A stretch of DNA of 64,000 nucleotides from Mya arenaria (Eukaryota; Mollusca; Bivalvia; Myida; Myidae). The stretch covers positions 33,288,932 through 33,352,931 of the forward strand of contig NC_069132.1 of assembly GCF_026914265.1 (NCBI RefSeq). Direction: 5' to 3'. Shown in pieces: positions 24,708 to 37,256 of this stretch (positions are counted from its first letter, which is position 1; every line of letters begins with the position of its first letter). Under the pieces are notes generated by a model that was given only the letters and a program-made list of their open reading frames with translations, searched no databases and was not told the origin of the DNA. Both the position numbers and the translations under genes were made by a program.

Positions 24708-25479
24708 CTTACTAGTTAAAAGGCAATCATCGTAATAGTTCGAGGTCAATATGTTTTCTCTTTTCAGATAAATGTTGGAGTAATAAGGCGTGACCAAAAA
24801 AATTGTTTCCTGTTTCTCGACCTTTCATTTTTTTTTTCTCACACAAACTCCATTTTTTAATTGCTATCTGACCATTACTTTCTTCTTTTGTGTATATAAT
24901 TCCGGTGGTTTCTTGATTCGGAAAGACGCCTAAATGCATTGTTTTATACTGGGCTTTTGTTAACGTTAATCCAGACCAAATGGCGCGTTTTTGAAGTGTG
25001 ACAATGATATTTAACTCACAATTACCAACAAAAATGCAGATTACTTACCCTTAATTTTGACAGAAAAAAAACCCACAAAAAGACAATTATATTTTTTTGG
25101 CCATATCATGTTTAACCTTGGCTTTTGTATTGATGATTCGCTCTACTTACATTACTTGTTTACATGCCATTCAAACAGGCATGTGCACAAGGTCACGAAT
25201 CAGTGTTTAAAGCCTTAAGCAATCGATGTAATATGATATATCCTATAACTAGTGCATACCCCGCAAGCGGTCATATAGTTCAAATGCATCATTCAGAATA
25301 GTTAGCCTAAATATTGTTCTACAACTGTGTTATTCAAGTATTACGATTAAGAAACGAACACACAAACACTTAAGTTAAAGATAAAACCCTGGAAGCGACA
25401 GTTGATACTTCAGACAAAACAAATATTACTTATATTGCATCAATTGAGTTATTAAATTGTAATACAAAAATACAATGGA
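24708..25479. other. 5' flank of gene D, nothing recognised
   Basis: AT-rich DNA upstream of the signal-peptide exon. Short ORFs only. No TATA or initiator motif stands out clearly. Confidence 0.4.
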
Positions 25480-25612
25480 AGTACAGACAGATAGATAGAC
25501 AGATAGATAGACAGATGGATGAATGGAAGAACAGACAAAGATAGACAGATAGATGGATGGACGGGCGGGCGGACGCGGGCGGACGGACGGACGGACAGCC
25601 AGACAAGACAGA
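25480..25612 (+). repeat. GACA/GATA-type microsatellite
   Basis: An interrupted tetranucleotide tract of GACAGATAGATA units passes into GGACGGACGGAC. It produces a spurious serine/leucine-rich ORF on the other strand. Confidence 0.9.
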
Positions 25613-25994
25613 CATACATAACTTCAATAGAACATTATAATACTACATAGATGGATAATTCGAATATTAATCATTTCGAGAAATCATTAATATAAACAAT
25701 TATATCATGCATCATGCACACATAAATATAAAAAGTCTAAATAAATAAGAATTCTCAATTGACAAAATATATAAACAATAATTATTCAGATAATCAATGC
25801 ATGATGTATCACAGACTAGTGATAATTAGTATATTACACTTTATTCAAGAAATACGGCACAGCGCATAATGTGAAATAATACCCGTGAAACACAATTGTC
25901 CAAAGACTAACATATGTTATAAAGTAAACACTAAGTTGCTTTAGACGAAACAAAAAGTAAGACAGTTTATAGTAAAAACCGTAATTGAAGGTAT

Positions 25995-26301
25995 TTAAAG
26001 GCCTAGTTTAAGGAATGTTTGGCATGATAATCCCCTGCTGTGCATCTCCTGCTAATCGCACTGGTGTAACAGTAGGAGCCAATTTCCTGTGTATTCGTTT
26101 ATTGGCTCAGGGCCATTTAGGGTCCATTTTTATAACAAAACTGCACAGCAGGATACTCAGATTGGAGATCTCATAAGACAATTAGGCAATAAGTTTAAGA
26201 TCAATTAACAGAGGTTGTGTACAAATACACGGTTTTGGGGAGGGGTGGGTTGGGGGGGGGGGGGGGGGTTCACTTATAGAAGGCTTAAACTAGGCCTTTA
26301 A
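25995..26301. mobile_element. MITE with TTAAAGGCCTAG TIRs, copy 2
   Basis: A 307-bp element in reverse orientation to 11747-12088. The ends TTAAAGGCCTAGTTTAAG and CTTAAACTAGGCCTTTAA are perfect inverted repeats. The interior shares CATGATAATCCCCTGCTGTG and CAGGATACTCAGATTGGAGA with copy 1. It contains a G18-type run near 26250. Confidence 0.9.
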
Positions 26302-26411
26302 TACTCTAAATGTTACATCTGCCGCAACAATCTTTACACTACTGGCAAGTGTGACAGAATAGTTGACAAAGCGTTCATCATAAATATCGGCACTGAGTGA
26401 AAATAAAAACA

Positions 26412-26866
26412 CACCGTCTCCGTGGCCTTGTGGTCAAGGAGCGGGAGGTTGTGGGTTCGATCCCGGGCCGCGTCATACCGAAAGATGTTCAAAGCTGGTA
26501 CAAGTAGCTCCCTTGCCTGGCGCTTGGCATTTAAAGGTTAGTGCGTGGAAAATGGTGTACTCAGTACTGGTTCAACCCAGGAAAGTTGTATCCCGTGTAT
26601 CGGTGCTTTACACCGAGCACGTTAAAGAACCAAGAGGTCTCTTCGCAAAGAGCTAGGGTATCGCACCCGGATCTCTTGTATCTCACTCTGTTTTCAAGTC
26701 TTCCAATGTCTGGATTTGACTGCAAATTGCTGTCACTTCTATCTCATGTCACTTATGGCATTTAAACACAATTTAAGTCGTGATGGCGTCACGGCGGGGT
26801 CAAGCCATAATGCAGCCAATGGCCGCAGGCAGACCTTGATAAACTCAAATAAACAAATAAAAACAG
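26412..26866 (+). mobile_element. tRNA-derived SINE with A/T-rich tail
   Basis: The head CCGTGGCCTTGTGGTCAAGG followed by GTGGGTTCGATCCCGGGCCG carries A- and B-box-like promoter sequences. The body contains TTTACACCGAGCACGTTAAA GAACC, a stretch shared by many mollusc SINEs. The 3' end is the simple tail CAAATAAACAAATAAA. It is internally transcribed by RNA polymerase III in principle. Assignment to a named central-domain class would need a database search. Confidence 0.8.
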
Positions 26867-27639
26867 ACATTGATTAGAACATGTCAATGTCATTATCGAC
26901 TTAAAATTGTCGAGCCGACACTGTTCGTAAATTGTATTCGGAATTGATATTCGATAAATTTCTTTTTCGTGACAATAAAGTGACAGATGAACAATACATA
27001 ATTGTCTGTCCTTAAATTACAGCATTTACGAATCTGTAAATATGAGCGTGACACAAATAGTTAAAAGTCACTTAGAATTTTCTTACAGATTGGTCGGAGT
27101 TCGGGTTAATTTCTTGCAATATCCCATAGTGGTGAACAACTATTAGAAGATGATATTATCACCATTTGCATTGCTCGATTTTTTATTCATGGTTTGTTTA
27201 AAAGTAATTCGTCTAGCAGGGGATAACACACTTTTATTAATAATTTTCTTTCACTCGTGCTTGGATAGAAATTGCCCAGTTTTGCGTTATATAATTGACT
27301 AAAGTGTATTTTTGCACAGTCGATAAACGTCTGATACAAATACTACAGTTTGTCTATCAACGTTGATAAAGCGTATACGTCTATTGTTTAAGATGTTCTT
27401 CTCCAGATACTGACACGGTAGTCTGCAGATTTGACCGAGAGTTTTTTTTAAATTCGATAACTACTTCAATAGAGGTGATATTCAAAGTAGACAACACGTA
27501 TTTCGTGGCAACACTTCTCTGAAATCCATGCATGTGTTTTACACAAAACCTATGCGCTACTTCTAATCTCTGAATTTCATTCTTTGAGATATTAGTCTAT
27601 AGTTCGCAACCGGACATTGCCCGTGGTAGGATCACTGTT
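26867..27639. other. Intergenic, nothing recognised
   Basis: AT-rich sequence between the SINE and the retrotransposon remnant. The portion near 27400-27640 may be the 3' part of the same decayed LINE, but I see no conserved motif. Confidence 0.35.
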
Positions 27640-28510
27640 TGGTAATAGGTCCTAAGGGTATATACAATTGCTAGATATGTTTAGACAAGACCCGCGTAGT
27701 CTCGTACACGCTTCTTGTACACATTCCTGCACAGAAAGTGTCTCATTGCAAATAATACCTAAATGGGTGTATTTCTTCAGTGTAGGCACGAGGTCGTGTC
27801 CTACAGTTAAATGACGGTTTGACATATTGTACTGGCACACATGATTTGTTAAACACAACAATGGGACATTTACTCGAACTATATACATGTTTATACAAAT
27901 CGCCATCGTTTGGAGTAATTAGAGTAATTTCGTAACATATTGTCCATTCCCGTCTTCGAGAAGGAAACAAGCATCATATCATCGGCAGCTGTAGGCGCAC
28001 TCATATTAATGTCATACAAACATAGTCCATTATTACTTTGTTCTAGTTCATTAATCAAGTCGTTAATATAAACTAAATATAAGATCGGGGAACTCCTGCC
28101 ACCTTGGAGGGTCCCCTGCAATACCGGAAGTTCCTCCGAGTAGAGCCCCCGATATCTCATACGGCTTCTAGGGCCCTCGTACATGTCGCGAAGGGCTAAC
28201 AGAGTATTCATGTCGGTTGTTTGGTTAAAGAATTACAGACCGAGTTCATTTCCAGAGTTTAATAGAAAAGACCATCGTGCAAGACCAGATCAAAGGCTTG
28301 TCGAGCATCCAAGAAGCAGAGATATACTGAAGATGAAAATTCCTTTGCGTAATGAAGGCACTCTCTCGGTGAAAAAAAAACCTGTCATGATGCAGTTTAA
28401 CTGATCTTGAAATCCGCCTTGTTGTCTATTCAGTGCTTCCACAATAGTTCCCTTACAGCGCCTTAGCAGCACATATTCATATATTTTGAGAGTTGTAGAT
28501 GCCATGCTGA
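27640..28510 (-). pseudogene. Decayed non-LTR retrotransposon reverse transcriptase
   Basis: Minus-strand fragments in different frames line up as a LINE reverse transcriptase. They run LKIYEYVLLRR...LNRQQGGFQ (about 28490-28390), then FLDARQAFD near 28290, then VLQGTLQGGRSSPILYLVYIN (around 28130-28070). The catalytic box is changed to AADDMM (usual FADD, near 27975). Stops and frameshifts separate the blocks. The 5' endonuclease part and 3' tail are not seen. Confidence 0.8.
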
Positions 28511-28622
28511 TTGCTCTATAATTGTTAGGTTCGTCCCTCCTTTGTTTCCACCTGTATGTAGTGTATAAGCCAGCTAACTAACATGTTAACGAATAATTAT
28601 CGTCTCATCAAGGAGCTATACG

Positions 28623-29186
28623 CATGAATTTGGATATAAGTTAGGAACACGTAGGTAGTATATTGACTATGGGTTCAGATAATCACCGGTATATATCATC
28701 CAAAAAAAATGTACATGTTTATAATATATAAACATCTAAGAATACAATACAGTCCGTATATAAATGAGCAACATTTATGAACAATATTAATCTACTGCTA
28801 GATGTCATATTTTTACATGCATGCGTTATAAAAAGTGAAATTTGTAGCGCCAATATGGTAAATAAACACATGGTAAAAACGATCAAAATGACAGTTTAGA
28901 AACAAGTTTTCACATCATCATTATGGCACATAATAAAATTAAAATTTTAAATATAAATTATTAAATAAATACAAATTGCTAAATTTCGGACGCGCATTTG
29001 CCTTTGTCATCTGAACGTTTAATATTTTTATTACAAAACTGTCATCGTGGTATCGTCATGTTTGTAGTTCTGTGATCGGGCTATGTATTTGTCTTTAAAC
29101 CGTCTGTAAAGAAACAAACTGCAGACACTGAGCAGGATTAGAGCAATGAAGCCTATGGAAAATATGACGATGTATTTAACAGTGTG
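28623..29186 (-). pseudogene. Truncated type 2 EGF gene, 3' end only
   Basis: The segment matches gene E and its 3' flank (37257-37822), including the membrane helix and tail, which on the minus strand ends in -MTVL then TAA. Homology stops abruptly at 29186, inside the membrane-helix exon. There the sequence joins R1-like DNA (TGCAGAAAACACG) that corresponds to about 11440. No ectodomain or signal exon is present, so it cannot make a protein. It marks a duplication breakpoint. Confidence 0.85.
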
Positions 29187-31040
29187 CAGAAAACACGTTT
29201 TTTTCTACATTATGAGACGATAGTTGATTACTGTATAAAATATTTTAGGATCCACCAGTCATTTAATACTTGTAGAAAGTAGTTTTTATCACTCTAAATT
29301 TATGTACGAGTCTCAATTAAATATTTTGCGTTCAGTGTTGTGTATTAATGGAGTAAGGATTGGTGTTGCAACGACTTAAAGTGTTTTGTTATTGTACCAT
29401 AAAACCCTTTATAACACATCATGTTACAAACTTTCACATATTATAAGATTTAACTGTAAATATGTTGCGATGCTCATGACGGTTTACCATAAATTCAGTG
29501 CACATGTACAGTGGTAAGTATGTGTTTAAACGAAATTTGACAATGGGGTTAGGAGTAAAGACATCATCTACATTAACATGAGTATATTCAACGTATCACT
29601 GCAACAAATTGTAATTAAATTATATGTTAAAACTCATAAACTTGCAATAAAATAATATTTAATCTCAAAAGCTAACAAAACGCTTTGACTAATAACGTCG
29701 CATGATATCGGAATGACATCATTGACTTTTTGTCCCCAGATATATGTGCGCTGACGTTTGATATGAACTGTAAAACAAAACGATATATCGAAAATATTAT
29801 GTACAGTTTTAAAATATTGATAATTTTTCGATCACCAAATTTACACAGGCACCTAATGATGTCACTTTTCCCGGTGACGCATAAACAAGGTGACAAAGGT
29901 GTTTGTTTAATGCACCAGACAATTATAACCACGTCCCCTAGGTCCGGGGGTATAGCGGGGATAGCAAGGGAAATGGGTCGTGTTTTTACCTTTTAGGTGG
30001 CCCCCAAGTGCCGGGTGGAAGCGGTGGTTTTGTCTTCGCGCCAAAAATAGCGGAGAATGTTCCTTACCTAGGGTGCCTGGGTTGCGGGGGCATTTTGCTG
30101 GGAATTTACCAGCAATTCGTCCCCGCAGGTCGGGAATTTAACCCGGGCTTGGCTGGACCGAAAGTCAAAGTCCCCGCTATTTCCCGGACCTGGGAGGGCC
30201 GAGGTTACAATTGACTGGTGCAATTGTACACTTGCAATAATTCAATTGATATGATTATTCTATACTACATGTTACCGTTATTGATGAATAACAAACATCT
30301 ACTTACTATTCTGAAACTATAGCAAAAAGAATGCAAAGCATTTTCCTACGTGCTTAATTGCTTTGGGCTAAAGTGTAATGAAAGTGAATACACATCCTCA
30401 AATTATTTTATATAATAACTAAAACTAAATGTACAAAATCATTTTCCCGTACAACTCCTAAATGTCTCTATATCAAGCCTGTGAGTAGGACTACTAGATT
30501 TTGCAAAACTAAGTAAATAGTACGGATTATCGCAGTATGATAGTATCTAACAACGAGGAGAGATTTATAATTTTCATAATGTTGATATCTGGAAGGCTAA
30601 TTTATATATCCGTGCCAACCCGGTTTTACACAATCTGAAATTCAGTATTTAAACGTTTCAATTAATATTTTGATATCAATAATTTACTGACTTACCCACA
30701 CGAACCCAAACCAAAATATAAATAAGGTTTCCCTAACCTGTGGGGCTCACGCTCATCCATATATCATCCATCTCTTTTAGCATTAAATAACAATTCTAAG
30801 CATGGCGATTAATACGCATACTCTATAATTGTTAAAAATACTTTATACATACACATGTATAATCAAGAAAAAAAATTAAACGACCACATTCCAAGAGCAC
30901 ATCAAAATGATCGATGTATTCACCCATAGTTTTAGTTTATACGAATTTCTTTTAGTTCGATTATGACAAAAGCTGTTAGCTTATCGAATCACACTCATGT
31001 TCGTCTCCTTCTCGGGATTTACTAGTACTTCTGTCTAAGA
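29187..31040. other. Second copy of the duplicated block, gene-free part
   Basis: It matches 11440-14960 with differences. The MITE of 11747-12088 and the 42-bp minisatellite are absent, and the MITE 29911-30222 is present. Position about 29410 is an empty site. No gene is recognised. Confidence 0.6.
29911..30222. mobile_element. GC-rich palindromic MITE, copy 2
   Basis: A 312-bp GC-rich block has the same TGCACCAG...CTGGTGCA ends as 10623-10924, in inverse orientation (GACCGAAAGTCAAAGTCCCC lies near the right end here). The paralogous sequence at 13414/13415 (GTTTAA|ATTGTAC) lacks it precisely, so the boundaries are certain. No obvious target duplication is left after subtracting the empty site. 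Confidence 0.88.
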
Positions 31041-31116
31041 CTTCTTCATAACTTGGCGGATCTGCGAAACCTTCAGTAGGAGTGGAACTCTGTGATGATT
31101 TCACGCTATTGTTTTA
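31041..31116 (-). pseudogene. Orphan fragment of a type 1 EGF-gene tail exon
   Basis: About 75 bp on the minus strand encode SSQSSTPTEGF followed by PPSYEE, homologous to the cytoplasmic tails of genes A, B and C. It is embedded in a SINE-like remnant. Its details are intermediate between A and B/C (GCGAAACCTTCAGTAGGAG against ATGAAACCTACAGCAGGAA in A), so it derives from another, otherwise missing, paralog. Confidence 0.75.
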
Positions 31117-33114
31117 AGCGGCCTTAAGAGAGTATCCTTGCTCGGGGATCGAACACACAACATCTTGGGTGAGAGATACCTGTAACACTCTCATCACTTA
31201 ATTGCACCCTACAAACACTTATAATATTGAATCTGGAATATTTCTACGATAGAAGAATACTTAGCTACCCCATAGTTCGGACCCATATAACAGCACTGGT
31301 TTCAACATGTAGTTTAACCGTAATGCTTTTATGATAGTTAATATATACATGTTTTGTAGCTTGCATAGCGTTGGCCCAAGTAGTGCGTTTACAGCAAGCC
31401 CATACACTTATTAAAAAGTCATCTTTAATTGGCGTGTCACGATATGTCCAATTTTCAGACGCCAGTCATGGAGAAGACCACCATAACGAAATACTATTAT
31501 TTAGGTCTCATTTTTATAACTCTTCATCCCTGTCTCATCAAATTATTTGTTGTTTAAGATTTACTACAGTTTCGGCTGGACTCCCATGGTCATCAGCACA
31601 CATATGTCTAATTAAAGTCAGTAGGGTATACAGCTAAGGTCAAACCAAAAATATTTCTTTTAAAACGTAACCCCAAATTAGCACATTTTATATTAAAAAC
31701 ATGAAACAGGCACTGTAACCGCAAGCGGCGGTGATTGGGCCACTAAATGTACTTTTTATTTTGTCTTTTTTATTTGTTGAGGCTAGGTGAGGCAATACAA
31801 GATAATATCTTTTGAAAAGTAATTGCCCCCTGTTTACTAATAAGTAGAATCAATGACCAAAAGAACACCATACGTTCAGTTTTTACAGTCTTTATTTCGA
31901 CAGAAAACGTAATTCTAAACATCTATTTCAAAATGTATAAACTTATTTTCGGATAATTGCACACAGTCTATATTCATGATGTAAAAATATACACAGATAA
32001 ACACACGTACTATTTACCCAAATACGGCTGGGTGTAAGAACATAAACACTATTAATGGAGCAGAAAGGTCACTTAGTATTATATATTCAGATACAATGAG
32101 GTAATAACCTACTTTTTTATAAATAGAACTGAGTTTAACGAAGTTGTAACTATTTTCAAGACAGTTAAGACATCAACAAATGAAATGAAATGAATTAACC
32201 ATTACAACCACTTTAAATTGAACATCATTAACAAGACTCCTGGGGTTCTCGAATGCTTAACACTATATGCTCGGAATCATTATTGTATTTACAATTTACA
32301 TGCACATGGGCATATTTAAAATGACCTTAAGTGCTTAAGTCAGAACGTTAGACCAGTACCAGGTTATGATGTTCGTTTGATTTAATCATAAACCCAGCTC
32401 TTAAGTTTTAGATTATATACATTACATCTCAGTATTAGTATATACACAAATGTAAATCAATAACTTTCAAACAATTTGGGAAAAAAAGATGATTGAAGTG
32501 AAATACATGAAAAGGAAAATATGACAGTATTAACTCAAGAGTAAACAATGAATACATGCATATCAATATTCAATGCACACATACATAAGTCTTTTCATCG
32601 ATGCATTAACAAAAGTTTTGAATGGTGACGCGTTATAATTTAGGGCAAAGGTTACTGATTACATAGATGACAAAGATATTTTCCGAAATACATAATTCAT
32701 AAAGTAATGGCTGTTTGATTTTTTTTTTTTGATTTTTTTTCAAGAGAAATCGGACGTGAAATGGACTGTTTTTAAATCTTTAAAGGCTAAAAACGCTTGT
32801 TTGTAATATTTTGGTCAGTATATATACCATTTACATAAGCCTTTTCTATTCATATCACCCTTTGAAATGATACCAAAATAATAGGAGTACAAATAGGCAT
32901 CTCAAATCCACATTAGTGTACATAAAATAATAGAGTAGAGGTCTGGCTTCGTTATTCATAATCTGTTTATTACAGTGTTTAATTAGACTCGTACAAACCG
33001 TTTTAAAACAATTTTCCCTCAACAAAATCTCAATATCACAGAAGCGCCATGAACAACGAACATATGGATACTATAACTTTTGAAAGACAAGTCTTTGCTA
33101 AATTAATGCTCTGA
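31117..33114. other. 3' flank of gene C, duplicate of gene B flank
   Basis: Near-identical to 14970-17334 except that the foldback MITE of 15460-15842 is absent (empty site 31611-31617). A candidate minus-strand AATAAA is at 32971-32966. Confidence 0.6.
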
Positions 33115-35097
33115 TTAAGGCATACTTCGCAAAACATCAGAATATGTCGGCGGTGGTTGGCATACTTCTTCATAACTTGGCGGATCATTGTTACTTTCAG
33201 TATGCGTGGAATTCTGTGATGTATTCACGTTATTGTTTGCATTTAACTGCTCTATGGTTTGTCTAGCCTGAGCATCAGAAGTGTGTGTTGGTGTTGACCT
33301 AGTCTCAGGTTGATAACCGTTGTGTGCGCCATTGATTCGTGTAGCGTTTCCTCCTCCTGTGACAGTATAGATTGCGTTATCTGATATTTGGACGTAGTTG
33401 TTATTGATATGTTGATTCATTCGTTGCATAGTCAAATGTAAAACCCTCTGCTGTTCTGAACATATATTCTGTGCTATTCTCTCTCGATGTTTTCTTCTTC
33501 TTTTATTGTTCATATAACAAACAAATACAGTTAATAATGATGCAATAACGATCACAGCAAATGCTATTCCAAGTGCTTGGAAAATATTTAAACGTTTATC
33601 TAAGTCTTTACCATAGTTCTCATTTTTAACACACTTAGGATTCCCACATTCGTCCTCCACACAATCAAACCAACGTCCACAGTTTTTATTAGCACAGCCC
33701 CTATAGGGGCCGCAGTCTCTGTTACAACGATCACCGATGAACCTCCCCCAACATTTACACATGACTCTACATTCAGTGGCATTGTAATAACACTCGCCTC
33801 CATTTTGGCAAACTTGGTCAGTTGTTTCGCAAGGGTGTTTGTATGTATCACTTGTAATATAGACACTAAATTGGCAAAAATCACCATGAAATCCACATGG
33901 ACACTCACACACATATTTTCCGTCTTTATTATTTACATAACAAGAACCTCCATTTTCACAAACTGGATACTTTCCCATACTCGGACACTGACTCCTAGAT
34001 GGTTTTCGTGGCGGCATTCCCGTTGTGTTTGGATACTGGCAAAATGTACCCACGAAACCATTTGGACATTTACAGCCATAGCTAAAAAATTTAGGCCAAC
34101 CGCCAATGAATCGTACGCACTCTCCCCTTTTACAAAGTTGGTTATCACAGCTGTAGTGATAAGGAGCGCGTTCGTCCATTTCCTCGCAAAACTGTCCGAC
34201 AGTACCACATTTGCATGAACACCCAAGGTATTGTCCTTGAATATATGCCCTGGCTTCATTTTCACATTCCCAACTTTCTGAAAGGTATTGTCTATCTATT
34301 TGTTCGCATCTTGCTCCTTTTAAGCCCAAAGGACAATCACAATGATTTGTCCTATTATCTCCAGGTCCGGCAACTATGCAAACACCACTATGGCAATCAA
34401 GGTTAGAAGAACAAGGCATCCCGAATGTAGTATAATTGTACTGACACATGTCCCCAATTCTTTTCTCGGAACAGATGCACGTGGTGTTTTTCGTGTACTG
34501 GTCAAAGTAGCATTTCCCATCTCCATTACAGTTGACATTTATGTCACACTCTGTGTCAGCTTTGATATCACAGTATTCATTTCGAAAGAAACTCGTTTCG
34601 TCTAGGCTGCAGAGTCCAGGTGGACATGCCGAAAAAACTGATCCTGAAAACAAACGCACGAAAAATGTAATGTTTATTCATTTAAACGTTTATTTTGAAT
34701 TCACCATTTATGACTTTTGTTATATATCATATTCAATGGTAGATATCAATGTATGACTATCTAGAAAATATATTTATCAAACAAAATAAATTCAACTAAA
34801 TTTTGAATTCACCATTTATGACTATTTTATTATATATTATTGTCAATGGTTAATATCAATGTATGACTATCTAGAAAAGATATTTGCTAAACAAAATAAA
34901 TTCGACTAATACCACAGTAACGGGGTTTTTACCCTTGAAAAGGGATCGAGATTGATCCATATCAGCTTCGATCTCACCTGTCTTCACAGTCGAGGTAAAA
35001 TAAATGGATATAGATGTAATACTACCTATTATTTCCCTTAAATATGACAAGTTGTCTTACCTGCTAAACAGGTTAAGAAAGGTAACACAAACTCCAT
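33115..35097 (-). CDS. Type 1 EGF-module membrane protein with tandem PPxY tail (gene C, intact)
   Basis: Exon 1 (35097-35061) encodes MEFVLPFLTCLA, phase 1, with a GTAAGA donor. Exon 2 (34643-33115) follows TTTGTTTTCAG and holds all the rest; the product is 521 residues. Order: signal peptide; SACPPGLCSLDE cap; six EGF-like, cysteine-rich modules (for example CNGDGKCYF...CICSEKRIGDMC, CENGGSCYV...CECPCGFHGDFC, CQNGGECYY...CKCWGRFIGDRC); an extra cysteine cluster (CGPYRGCANKNC); membrane helix about 370-390; basic KRRRKHRER; and a 131-residue Asn/Gln/Thr-rich tail with PPSY (500-503) and PPTY (510-513). The PPxY pair is a WW-domain ligand in known families, so recruitment of a Nedd4-like ligase is an inference. 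YEEV also resembles a Src-family SH2 ligand. Several NxT/S sequons lie in the ectodomain. It is the reference copy of the cluster. Ligand and role are unknown. Confidence 0.88.
34693..34909 (-). repeat. Two-copy tandem repeat in intron 1 of gene C
   Basis: TTTTGAATTCACCATTTATG at 34693 and 34801, period about 108 bp. Counterpart of 18913-19137 in gene B. Confidence 0.8.
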
Positions 35098-37256
35098 TCC
35101 ATACATATCGGCTTTTTCCTCCTTCTAGTAATTCATGTAAACATTCAATATATTTCTATTTCATGTAAATGTTGAAATTCCAATTTCCGTCGTAAGCCGT
35201 GGGTTTTGTATCGATGATTCGCTCCACTTACGCGACATGTTTACAGGTGATTTAAAAAAGCTACACGCACTCTGTCACGAGCCCTTCCACTGCCGTTTAA
35301 ACAAGAAATCTAAAAGACAAACGTATATTGGAATGTTATCTATAACAAGTTCTAGCTTTACTAGGTCTTCACCCACCAGCAGTTATTTGCATGCATTTTA
35401 AAGCGTTCTTATTTAGGTTTTTACAACTGACGAAAACGAGAACATCATTAAGAAAGTTATAAATGTTATTATGTACGTATCATCAAGAACACTCCTTACT
35501 GATACATGTCACAAGAAAAAAAAGGTTAATATATGGATTCAAAGACGCTCTGTGTGGGTATTTTAGCTGTAAACTGCATTAAGATGTTGTTTTTGTACCA
35601 GTTGAGTAAGGGATGGTGTTGCAACGACTTTGCACAGTTATATGTCTAAATTATAAATGCCTTAATACATCATGTTTCATGAATAGCAATCGCACAACAA
35701 GGATGTTTGAGGTCATTAAATAGTGTTCTTTAGTTTTATTTTTAAATATCGACAAAGATCTCGTGAGCGCCCAGAGGGTGACAGGTATTTAGGTATTTAG
35801 GTACTGGGCGGTCTAAGGTCCTCGAACAACTTTTTGTTATTTTTGCTATTTTTTTTTTATAATTAATAAAGTTTAAATGGGGAAACTACTAAGCTATGCG
35901 GTGCAGCCAAATTTTACATCATGGTCTTAATTGCTATATGCACATTTTGGATCGAATCTGACAGCCGTTCAACGGGACAACAAAAGCAGATAGCATAGAT
36001 AATGAAATCTCGTTATTCTGAAACTATAGCAACAAGTATTTAAAGCATGTTCTTATATATGGTTAATTGCTTTGGGCTAAAGTGTACAGAATTCGAACAG
36101 AAATTAGTGGGGTTGGAGGTTCCTTTCGTATACGTAAAAATAAAGAGACAAGAAAAAAACAGGAAATGCAAGAATTATCTAAAACAAAGGATAATTCATA
36201 TACATTTCAGGTTGAGGGTACGCTCTCACCTCAGATTGTTTTCTGAGCCACTGTATTTCGTGGCTACGACTTACTAACTCGTTCCCAAGATTTAGTTATG
36301 TCGTAAATAAAATTAAAAACACATGTCGTTCTATGCCAGCGTATTTAAGACCGATCATACACGAGACGAAGGACACATGGCGCCACTCAACAACATAGAC
36401 GGACAACACAAGCAACAACAAGTTCTTATTAATAACTGTTGTGGTTGCCGCCTCGGAACGGTCAGCGTTACAATAGCTCATTGGGGATTAAAGTAGTTAA
36501 CAAGTACACACACACTAACACTCTTCCAACAATATTTCAATAACGGCAAATAAAAATCCGAATCGGAGCCAGTATCAACTTGAAGGCAATGAAGGAAAAA
36601 ATAGAATAAATCGTAGAAAGAAGAAGAAAGTTTATTCAAGGAAGTATAACACACACTATATATATTTCAATTAGGCCAATATGACCCGTGATCAAATTCG
36701 TATCAACAAATAAACTAAACACGTTTATTGCCTCAAATTCAAGTACACCATTGAATATTAAGGTAAACCCGTACAGCAATGCAATATATATGCTCATGTC
36801 ATTTATAGCAAAACATGACGTCAATGTTTTACCATACTTCATATAAATTAAATAACGTGCTACACGTTGTGTTTTTTTTTTTACTTTCTGTAAAGCGTTT
36901 AAACAATAATATCAACCCGTAATTGTATAACTTATACATATATACAAATAAATGATGAAACAGGAAGTAGAATTATGAATTCACTATGTACAAACGTTTA
37001 TTATCAAAACACGAAGTAAAGTATATTTGTAAAACAAAAGTTATTATATAATTTAAGTGTGCATACATTACTGAACAGAATGAATGTATACAATTACTTG
37101 ATTTTAGGTTTTAGTTAAAACATATTCCATTCAACATATATATCAAACATTATATTGCAACATTGTCACGTTCTCCTATTATATACATGTTGTATTAATA
37201 TGTATTAAAACGAAAACAGAGCGTATAACTTTTCTCCCATTTTATTTACACACAAA
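35098..37256. other. 5' flank of gene C and intergenic DNA
   Basis: No gene is seen. 35150-35880 matches the gene B 5' flank, and 36010-36230 matches 20340-20560. From about 36230 the two blocks differ. GAAGAAAGTTTATTCAAGG near 36622 is related to 12665. Confidence 0.5.

Noticed and set aside
25430-25627. 65-aa Ser/Leu/Cys-rich ORF
   Set aside because: It is translated from a GACA/GATA microsatellite.
26412-26480. A functional tRNA gene
   Set aside because: The B box is good, but the cloverleaf stems do not close and the sequence continues into a SINE body with a simple 3' tail.
33115-34659. Start codon of gene C at the beginning of the long ORF
   Set aside because: The ORF start is a GTG inside the intron. 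A CAG acceptor at 34644-34646 and a signal-peptide exon at 35097-35061 with matching phase give the real start. The same applies to genes A, B, D and E.
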